From Bacillota bacterium (lineage in GTDB: Bacteria; Bacillota; Clostridia; Lachnospirales; Lachnospiraceae), in assembly GCA_023424235.1 (NCBI GenBank), contig JAFAEB010000337.1, positions 1-7,611 on the forward strand: 7,611 nucleotides of DNA, written 5' to 3'. A program made the translations under genes and the position numbers. The notes under the pieces were generated by a model. It saw nothing but the letters and a program-made list of their open reading frames with translations, did no database searches and had not been told where the DNA came from. Shown one piece after another: positions 1 to 6,100 of this stretch (positions within the stretch are counted from its first letter, which is position 1; each line of letters begins with the position of its first letter).

Positions 1-597
1 GATACCGACTTTGGTATTTATCCAATGGTTACATCCTCATCTACTCTTGCAGCTTACGGTGCAATTGGAGCTGGTATTCCAGCTTATGAGATAAAGGAAG
101 TAGTAGCAGTTGCAAAAGCTTATTCTAGTGCTGTAGGTGCTGGAGAATTTGTAAGTGAAATCTTTGGTGAAGAAGCGGATGAGCTTAGAAGACGTGGTGG
201 TGATGGTGGTGAATATGGTGCTACAACCGGAAGGCCTAGAAGAATGGGCTGGTTTGATTGTGTGGCTACACGCTACGGTTGTAGAATGCAAGGTGCTACA
301 GAAGTAGCACTAACTGTACTTGACGTATTAGGCTATCTTGATGAAATTCCAGTATGTGTTGGTTATGAAATAGATGGAGAGATAACAAAGGATTTCCCAA
401 CTACTGTGAAGCTTAAAAAAGCAAAACCGGTACTAGAAGTATTAGCAGGTTGGAAGGAAGAAATTAGAGGAATAAAAGAGTATGATAAGCTTCCATTAAA
501 CTGTAGAAAATACATTGAATTTATTGAAAAGGAAATAGGCTACCCTATTACCTTGGTATCAAACGGACCTGGAAGAGATGAAATCATAAAAAGATAA
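1..597 (+). CDS. purA: Adenylosuccinate synthetase, C-terminal part (5' end outside window)
   Basis: PurA joins IMP and aspartate using GTP to form adenylosuccinate, the first committed step from IMP to AMP, in the cytoplasm. The frame is open from base 1, so the gene starts upstream; 198 residues of roughly 430 are visible. The visible part opens with DTDFGIYPMVTSSS, the family's DxDFGTYPFVTSSN-like segment. The aspartate/IMP-binding loop GATTGRPRR lies at visible residues 73-81 and is followed by MGWFD. The C-terminal nucleotide-binding S-x-G-P-x-R motif is SNGPGR at 187-192. The RRGGDGGEYGATTG version is, as I recall, typical of clostridial/Lachnospiraceae PurA rather than of the E. coli type. 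No frameshift or missing key residue is seen. The gene ends in tandem terminators and is convergent with the minus-strand DUF606 pair, so nothing visible is cotranscribed downstream. Confidence 0.96.
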   Translation, partial: DTDFGIYPMVTSSSTLAAYGAIGAGIPAYEIKEVVAVAKAYSSAVGAGEFVSEIFGEEADELRRRGGDGGEYGATTGRPRRMGWFDCVATRYGCRMQGATEVALTVLDVLGYLDEIPVCVGYEIDGEITKDFPTTVKLKKAKPVLEVLAGWKEEIRGIKEYDKLPLNCRKYIEFIEKEIGYPITLVSNGPGRDEIIKR

Positions 598-620
598 ATT
601 GTATAAATAATATATTGGAT

Positions 621-655
621 AAAAAAAGTTACAGCAGTGAGCTGTAACTTTTTTT
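621..655. terminator. Bidirectional intrinsic terminator after purA
   Basis: A perfect 15-bp inverted repeat (621-635 with 641-655) has a 5-nt loop AGTGA. The core is GTTACAGC/GCTGTAAC, bordered by seven A on the left and seven T on the right. Because both strands show a stem followed by a T run, it can stop purA transcription on the plus strand and also the convergent DUF606 transcript on the minus strand. Confidence 0.92.
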
Positions 656-690
656 ATAGAGGAAATTACTTCCTATGCTTTGCAGCGCGA

Positions 691-716
691 GAGTTTGCCT
701 TGGCAGACTCTTTTTT
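691..716 (+). terminator. Second intrinsic terminator downstream of purA
   Basis: The stem GAGTTTGC/GCAGACTC (691-698 with 703-710) has one G·U pair and a CTTG tetraloop. Six T follow at 711-716. The other strand has no T run, so it acts only in the purA direction. It lies 36 bp after the first terminator and backs it up. The preceding GCAGCGCGA is GC-rich for this region, and the block may be a dispersed terminator element. Confidence 0.75.
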
Positions 717-774
717 CTACCTTAAAACTGTTATTTATAGTGAAACGTTTTAAACTAGTCTATCCTTGTTTTTC

Positions 775-1230
775 TTAAGTTTTATCAAGCTTTATATTCG
801 ATGGTTCTTTCTTATTACTAATCCATAAGCCAACTAAAATTATGAATCCTCCAATTACTTTACCATTGCTATAATTACCTGACATAAAATAATCGATTGC
901 TATACCAGTAAATAGCTGAGAGCAAAATAAAAGTAGGGTAAAAATGATTGCTGGTAGTTTTCTTGTTAGATAACTATTAGCAATAACCATCACAACGCCT
1001 ATAGCACCACCAAGATAAATACCTCCTTCTCTAAGTTTAAAAGTAGGTAATGTTTCTGGAAGTTTTGTCTTCGTTAATACAACGATTAAAATAGAACCTA
1101 TAATACCTATAATATAATTAAAGAGAGTTGAATATCTAAGATTTGAATAAGAAGTTAATTTTGCATTTAAGGTACGACTTAATACTATAGCAATACCTGA
1201 AGCAAAAGCAAAAATAATTCCAATTACCAT
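775..1230 (-). CDS. DUF606/YdcZ-type five-helix transporter subunit (second gene of pair)
   Basis: This is a 151-residue integral membrane protein of the YdcZ/DUF606 group in the drug/metabolite transporter superfamily; the substrate is unknown. Hydrophobic segments lie at about residues 1-18, 36-53, 71-88, 93-115 and 123-138, giving five helices, with the family-typical YLGGAIGV at the third. K/R residues concentrate in loop 1 (R19, K24, R32), loop 3 (R90, K91) and the C-tail (K140, K141, K147, K150), against K54, K56, K65, R68 and K124 on the other side. This favours N-out/C-in by the positive-inside rule, weakly. Its ATG lies inside the last codons of the preceding gene (7-bp overlap), and a GGTGGTGA stretch stands about 9 bases ahead, so translational coupling is likely. 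The two proteins probably work as a heterodimer. The family assignment is firm; the transport role is inferred. Confidence 0.85.
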   Translation of the reverse strand: MVIGIIFAFASGIAIVLSRTLNAKLTSYSNLRYSTLFNYIIGIIGSILIVVLTKTKLPETLPTFKLREGGIYLGGAIGVVMVIANSYLTRKLPAIIFTLLLFCSQLFTGIAIDYFMSGNYSNGKVIGGFIILVGLWISNKKEPSNIKLDKT

Positions 1231-1637
1231 ATAATCATCACCACCGTTCCTAAAATTATAAATATGATGCTAATTAGATTATTTTTCGTGAAAGGATATT
1301 TCTTAAATCCAAAAAGACCAAAATGATCTATAATCACGCTAGCTAGTGTTTGTCCTAAAAGACTGATTGCCATTTGTACGGTTACCCCAAGTATTGGTAT
1401 GGAGCTATTACTAAATATAATGGTTAATATACCAATTGCGCCACCTAGGTAACACCATAAAGGAATTCCTTTTATAATGGTCACTCCTTTAATGCAAAAA
1501 GGAATTAAACATAGCAAACCTACTAAATGAATTATTACAAGTGATATATTATTTCCATAGACTAGACCTAGTTTCGAATTAATAAAATTCATATATGCAA
1601 TTATCATGCCGCTGATAATACTCAGAAGTTCATTCAT
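1224..1637 (-). CDS. DUF606/YdcZ-type five-helix transporter subunit (first gene of pair)
   Basis: This 137-residue protein is related to the gene that overlaps its 3' end, with the same length class, five hydrophobic segments (about 4-20, 31-49, 60-78, 84-103, 119-137) and the shared motif YLGGAIG. It has only six K/R: K22 in loop 1; K50 and K56 in loop 2; K112, K113 and K118 in loop 4. The positive side is therefore that of the N-terminus and loops 2 and 4, giving N-in/C-out, opposite to its partner. The start was chosen because MNELLSIISGMIIAYMNFINSKLG matches the usual start of the family; a modest GGTAG lies six A's ahead of the ATG. The gene is divergent from the YeiL-like regulator across a 301-bp control region, suggesting regulation by it. 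The substrate cannot be told from sequence. Confidence 0.85.
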   Translation of the reverse strand: MNELLSIISGMIIAYMNFINSKLGLVYGNNISLVIIHLVGLLCLIPFCIKGVTIIKGIPLWCYLGGAIGILTIIFSNSSIPILGVTVQMAISLLGQTLASVIIDHFGLFGFKKYPFTKNNLISIIFIILGTVVMIIW

Positions 1638-1878
1638 TTTTTTCTACCATTCCACACAATATTCTGTTTGTTTAATATGTGGTATCCTTTCTAATAAATT
1701 TTATATCCTTTTTCTCAAAGAAGAATGTGTGTATTAACGACTAAGGTATCTTATATCATATCGTTCTAACATAGAAGATCGTATGCTATCATTTAACAGT
1801 TAGTTATATAGCTAAATCATATAAATCTTAGCTTAAGCTCTTCTAAAAGATTAATTTTATGTATCATAACATAAGTTC

Positions 1879-1907
1879 TTGAAAGGTAATATGACATATG
1901 TCATACT
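1879..1907 (+). promoter_or_regulatory. Predicted sigma-A promoter of the YeiL-like regulator
   Basis: The -35 is TTGAAA (1879-1884), the spacer is 17 bp, and the -10 is CATACT (1902-1907) with the extended TG at 1899-1900. The start of transcription would fall near 1914, leaving about 25 nt before the ATG. The spacer and part of the -10 are covered by the palindrome at 1890-1905. Confidence 0.5.
1890..1905. promoter_or_regulatory. Candidate Crp/Fnr-type operator (16-bp perfect palindrome)
   Basis: TATGACATATGTCATA is a perfect palindrome, centred between 1897 and 1898 and 34 bp before the regulator start codon. Its dyad length fits a dimeric Crp/Fnr-family protein, but the half-site TGACA is neither the CRP (TGTGA) nor the FNR (TTGAT) type. 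The position between and over the promoter elements suggests negative autoregulation by the adjacent regulator. Confidence 0.55.
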
Positions 1908-1938
1908 GTTTATATCAAATTTTAGATGAGGTAGTATT

Positions 1939-2613
1939 ATGATAATATCAGATCCAATAGAAAAAAGAAAATACACGGATAAATATAAGATAGAAGATTT
2001 GTTTTCTATACCGATAACTTCATATTTAGAAGTTCATAGTTATAAAAAGGGCGAGTTTATCTGCAAAGAGCTAGACACCTTATCCTACCTGTATTTTTTG
2101 GTGGAAGGTAGGGCTAAAATGTACCAGACTCATAAGAATGGAAAGGTATCGCTGATACATTTTTATTCATGTGGTACAATCCTAGGAGAAGTTGAATTGC
2201 TTGGAGTTTCTAAAACAGCTCATAGTGTTCAAGCTATGATAGATACGGTATGCATTCAACTGCCACTATATAATATGAGGGATGAAATACTAAATGATGC
2301 AAAATTTTTAAGAGAAATCGCTAGGCATTTATGTGTGAAACTGCTTCGTGATACAGATAATCTAATTAGCAGTCAAGCATATACACTTGAAACTCGCCTT
2401 GCAGCCTTTATATTGTTTTCAAATACGAATAACTTATATGAGGAAAAACATACAGAGGTGTCTCAGTATCTTGGTGTAAGCTATAGGCATTTATTACGTG
2501 TTTTATCAGATTTTTGTAAAAGAGGGTTACTAGTTAAGGAGGACAGGGGCTATCGAATTAATAACAGTGCCTCATTAAAAAGTATAGTGGATGAAATGAG
2601 TGAAATTAAGTAG
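1939..2613 (+). CDS. Crp/Fnr-family transcriptional regulator, YeiL-like
   Basis: This 224-residue DNA-binding regulator resembles E. coli YeiL over its length as I remember that protein: GRAKMYQTHKNGKVSLIHFY and LAAFILFSN, EKHTEVSQYLGVSYRHLLRV all have close counterparts. A cyclic-nucleotide-binding-like beta roll spans about 25-115, the dimer helix about 115-145 and the winged helix-turn-helix about 148-215, with recognition helix VSYRHLLRVLSDF at 180-192. At the phosphate-binding cassette, GEVELL is kept but the Arg that holds cAMP phosphate in CRP aligns with T93, so cAMP sensing is unlikely. There is no N-terminal FNR-type cysteine cluster; scattered Cys are C42, C79, C105, C132 and C193. 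The start is supported by GAGGT at 1928-1932, six bases before the ATG. It is divergent from the DUF606 pair, its likely target along with itself. The signal is unknown. Confidence 0.88.
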   Translation: MIISDPIEKRKYTDKYKIEDLFSIPITSYLEVHSYKKGEFICKELDTLSYLYFLVEGRAKMYQTHKNGKVSLIHFYSCGTILGEVELLGVSKTAHSVQAMIDTVCIQLPLYNMRDEILNDAKFLREIARHLCVKLLRDTDNLISSQAYTLETRLAAFILFSNTNNLYEEKHTEVSQYLGVSYRHLLRVLSDFCKRGLLVKEDRGYRINNSASLKSIVDEMSEIK

Positions 2614-2667
2614 AAGGTAATTAATGATAAAGTTTCACTTAAATAAATGATAAAAAGGTTAACAATG

Positions 2668-2706
2668 AACAGAAAATAAAAAAAATATTTTTTATTTTCT
2701 GTTTTT
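2668..2706. terminator. A/T-rich hairpin terminator after the YeiL-like gene
   Basis: A perfect 16-bp inverted repeat (2668-2683 with 2688-2703) has an AATA loop and is followed by TTT at 2704-2706. The stem begins AACAGAAAAT and is almost all A/T, so it is long but weak per base pair. It lies 55 bp after the regulator stop codon and only 27 bp before the next -35, so it insulates the next promoter. The adjoining A/T tract could also act as an UP element for it. Confidence 0.65.
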
Positions 2707-2732
2707 ATTTAGCTAAAATGCAATAAATGCAA

Positions 2733-2761
2733 TTGACATAATTTCCTTATCATGCTATTAT
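2733..2761 (+). promoter_or_regulatory. Strong extended -10 promoter for the secreted-protein gene
   Basis: The -35 is a perfect TTGACA (2733-2738), the spacer is 17 bp, and the -10 is TATTAT (2756-2761) with TGC directly before it (2753-2755), an extended -10. Transcription should start near G2768. It is the best promoter match in the window and puts the start about 430 nt ahead of the coding sequence. Confidence 0.8.
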
Positions 2762-2767
2762 ATTAGT

Positions 2768-3198
2768 GTTTTAGAATAAACATAGTAATTAATTCTAAAA
2801 ATATTTGTAGATATTGTACATGATTCACAAATTGAACATTTGAAAACAAAATAAAAGCAAAAAAAGTTTTTTTCAACATAAAAAAATAGCACATATCACC
2901 TTTTTAAAATCAATAGTTGCGACGCTAATCGATAAGAAAGGGAAATGAGCTATTTCTATATATTCTAACTGATTATTTCAAATTTTTCAATAGAATTATA
3001 GAAATCACGTATTATTCCATCCGATCGGTGATATGAAAGAATCTATATGGTTAGCTTACATTAGATTCTTGCCTGCTAATTTTATGAGAAAAACAATTTG
3101 TATCATGAAATTAAGGTTCGTGTATTCATTTACATATCCTGCAAATATGACACAGATAAATATGTATCTGTGCACATCGATAGAAAGGATGAACGTGT
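2768..3198 (+). ncRNA. Long structured 5' leader of the secreted-protein gene
   Basis: This 431-nt stretch has no gene but is rich in helices. At the predicted 5' end is a 9-bp hairpin (2769-2777 with 2792-2800, TTTTAGAAT/ATTCTAAAA). A branched fold follows at 2892-3035 (separate entry). Next is a hairpin at 3037-3045 with 3062-3070 (AAGAATCTA/TAGATTCTT), extended by three pairs (3047-3049 with 3059-3061). Last is CACAGATA/TATCTGTG at 3151-3158 with 3165-3172, loop AATATG, just before the ribosome binding site. The Shine-Dalgarno AAGGA (3185-3189) sits 9 bases before the ATG. AGGAT (3186-3190) can pair with ATCCT (3136-3140) around the last hairpin, which might mask it. No T run follows any helix, so control would be at translation or RNA stability rather than by termination. 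The function is inferred only. Confidence 0.5.
2892..3035 (+). ncRNA. Candidate structured RNA element (three-way-junction-like) in the leader
   Basis: Perfect 9-bp long-range pairing joins CATATCACC (2892-2900) to GGTGATATG (3027-3035). Enclosed are a weak stem-loop (2909-2911 with 2931-2933, and 2914-2917 with 2924-2927) around TGCGAC, then a purine-rich single strand AAGAAAGGGAAATGAG (2934-2949). After that comes a strong helix of 15 pairs with one bulged T2961 (2952-2960 with 2997-3005; 2962-2967 with 2991-2996). The 3' joining strand holds the palindrome CCGATCGG (3021-3028). The layout, with a closing stem, two inner stems and an unpaired purine-rich joiner, is that of many riboswitch aptamers, but I recognise no known class. 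It could also be chance in A/T-rich DNA. Confidence 0.4.
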
Positions 3199-6100
3199 AT
3201 GAAAAGTAAGAAAAAAATTATCTCATTGGTATTAAGCCTATCAATGGTAGTAGGTATGCTATCACCTATGTTTTCTACTACTAGCTTAGCTAGTGCAATC
3301 TATACCTTACAAGGTTTAGAAATCGAAACATCATTTGATCCAAATTTTAATAGTGAGGGAGAGAGAAAAGCGATTGACTTTGTTAATCCTGACTTCCTTA
3401 ATTCTAGTCCAGCATTTCCAGGGCAAGGACTTTCTTTATTTACACCAGGAAATCGTGCAGTTGTAAGTGAGGGTTCTATTAAGTCCAACACTGCAATTGT
3501 AGTAGATGCCAATATGACCGTAAAACAAGTAATTAATAAAGCACCATCTGTAGGAGCAAAGCCAAGCTTTACAGAATCCACAGATGTTGTTGCTCCTGAA
3601 GGAGGATTTGTATTACTTGCATGTGATAGTAGCTATGCATCTGCAGGCTATAAGAAATTTATCGCTGAAAAATTTAATGTAGGGGATGTAGTAAAACTTA
3701 AACTAAATGGAAGTGATATCACTATAAGTCAAGTACTTGCTCTTACAAAAGGAAATGAAGCGAAACAAGCTAGACTTTCATTAAACTACACAGATATGTA
3801 TACAACAACTAGTACAACAACAGTGGTATCTGGTGTTGTTGCAGAAAGAAATAGTAATTCAGTTTATCAAATTAATATACAACTACTTGATGCGAACAAC
3901 AAGCTAATTGGGCCTAATACAGGAACAGTTATTGTACCTGATGTGAATGTAGTAAGTGGCTCTGCAATTACCGTTCCAAGTGTTGTAACAGGACCAGCAA
4001 TCACCACACCTAATGTTGTATCTGGTTCCGCAATACAAGGAATGATCGTAAATCTAAATGAAGATGGTACTTTTATGGAAACCGTATCATTACAATCAGG
4101 AGTTAATTACATCGATGTTGCAATTATTGAAAATGGTGTATTAATGACGGAATCTAAAAAGAGTATGATTGTATTTAAAAAAGACACTGTGATTGCGGAT
4201 GAAGAAAAAGACGTAATTATGTGGATTGATCAATATGCTAGTGCTAAGTCACTAAATACAGTTGAAAAAATAGAAAAAATGGTTCAGACTGCTAAAAATG
4301 CAGGTGTTACAGCATTTGCATTTGACGTAAAAGGAACGGAAGGCTATGCTTCTTATAAAAAAGCTACCCTTACAAACGTTCCATATATGACAGAAACGAA
4401 AAATCCCAATAAATATGTTGATATGCAAATTGACTTCTTAGAAGAAATGATAAAAGCTTCTCATGCAAATGGAATTAAATTATTAGCAAGCTATAATTTC
4501 TTTACAGAGGGTAACCTATCAACAAATGACTCTGCCATCGACATTTATAAAAACAATAGAGACTGGGCAGAAGTACTACAAGCACCAGAAGATAAAGGTG
4601 CATTAAAAAATGTATTAGATTCTGCTAGAACTACAGCTCTAGCCTTTGTAAATCCTGCAAATGATGAAGTTCAAGAATTCCAATTAAAAAGAGTTGAAGA
4701 AGTATTAATGAATTATAATGTTGATGGAATTATAATGGACCGATTCCGTTATGACAATCAATATGCAGACTTTAGTGACGAAACAAGAGTTAAATTTGAA
4801 GCATATTTACAAAAACAAGGTAAAACTTTAGTAAATTGGCCAGCAGATGCTTATCAAATAAATGCTGATGGTTCCATGACAACAGGTAGTCTATATTTAG
4901 ATTGGTTAACCTTTAGAAGTAGTGTTATAGGTGACTTTGCAGCTGATTTAAAAGAGTTAATCGTTAAATATGAGGGACTTCAAAATAGAGAGATTAGCTT
5001 ATCTTCTTATGTAGGATCCTGGTATGAGTCTTATTATCAAAATGGTGTTAACTGGGCAGATGAAAGCTTTATCTATAACGAAAGATTACAGTTCCCACAA
5101 GAAGAACTTTATACAGCAGAGTATCGTACAACAAGCTATGTAGATTCTATCGATTTCTTAATGATTGGATGTTATTACGATACAGAAGAAAAGATTGCAA
5201 AATATACGACTCAAGGTAATATTTTAACCAATGGAAAGATTCCTTTAATTGGTTCCATTGATTTAACAAGTTTAAAAACTCCTGAGTTACAACGTGTAGG
5301 ATATCAAGCAGCATTTAAGAACAGTGATGGAGCAATGATTTTCGATCTTTGCTATGTTAATTGGTATATGATTGAATGTGCGATTAAAGATAAAGTTTAT
5401 GTTAATCCATTAACAATAAGCGCATATAATCCTGTAACAAAAGATATAATGACCATTAATGATATTAACACAACTCGTGCAGAAGATACCATTGTACTAT
5501 ATAATAGAGAATTTGGTGATCAAACTGGCACAAATCAATGGGGTGTAGAAGTTATTGTTGGAGCTGATGGTGTAGTAACCCATGTTGCGAATAAACAACA
5601 AGCCATTGATTGGGTATGGGGTGATAAAGCAGAATTAAACAATAGCACAATCCCAGCTGGTGGTTATGTATTATCTTCCGCTGATAAATCTGGTTCAAGA
5701 GTATTAAGACAATTATTAGCTAATAGTTTTAGCGCTGGTGATAAAACAGCAGTAGCTTACATAACAGATTATCTACAATATGATTCTATAACATTTAATA
5801 AGGCGAATGAAAGTTTAAGCTTCGTTGTAAAAGCATGGGGTAGCCTAGATGGTGCTAAGGTGCTAGTAAATGGATTAGAGGCAAGTTTACAAGATGAAAT
5901 TACAGGGCTTTATACAATTCCAGTTACTTTAGAGAATGGTAGCAATGAATTTTTAGTAGAAGTATATGTTGATGGCTTAAAAACATTAACTAAAAACATT
6001 ACTATGATAGGTCAAGGGATTACAGGAGAGCCAGTAGGACCAACACCAACACCGGTAGAACCAACACCAACACCAGTAGTACCAACACCAACACCAGTAA

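Larger units (their letters stand above)
1638..1938. promoter_or_regulatory. Divergent control region between DUF606 pair and YeiL-like regulator
   Basis: No gene was found in this 301-bp A/T-rich stretch. It holds the regulator promoter and its 16-bp palindrome (listed separately). It also holds a 16-bp imperfect palindrome at 1800-1815 (TTAGTTATATAGCTAA, one mismatched pair), a 10-bp palindrome AGCTTAAGCT at 1830-1839, and an inverted repeat close to the transporter start (CCACACAATATT at 1652-1663 with AATATGTGG at 1674-1682). For the minus-strand pair the best promoter trace is an extended -10 (TGA-TATAAG read on the minus strand, 1758-1750) without a convincing -35, as expected of a promoter needing an activator. 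That last point is inference. Confidence 0.5.

Noticed and set aside
37..291. Minus-strand open frame of 84 codons opposite purA
   Set aside because: It is an antisense shadow of a conserved enzyme; the translation is Ser/Thr/Tyr-rich without any motif.
722..753. Separate minus-strand terminator for the DUF606 pair (TTAAAAC with GTTTTAA)
   Set aside because: The stem is only 7 weak pairs with an 18-nt loop. The bidirectional hairpin at 621-655 is a better end for that transcript.
2857..2873. A-run followed by T-run as a second terminator in the leader
   Set aside because: The A and T tracts are separated by a single G, so no proper loop can form, and there is no GC stem.
2945..2968. Seven-codon reading frame (MSYFYIF) in the leader, after AAAGGG
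   Set aside because: The purine run is only about two bases from the ATG, too close for normal initiation, and the frame overlaps the strong helix at 2952-3005. I treat it as part of the RNA structure.
2892..3035. Assignment of the leader fold to a known riboswitch (c-di-GMP, purine, cobalamin, FMN, SAM, ydaO)
   Set aside because: None of the conserved core strings I know for these classes is present, so no class name is given.
3300..3581. Minus-strand open frame of 93 codons inside the secreted-protein gene
   Set aside because: It is antisense to a well-supported coding sequence, with no recognisable protein.
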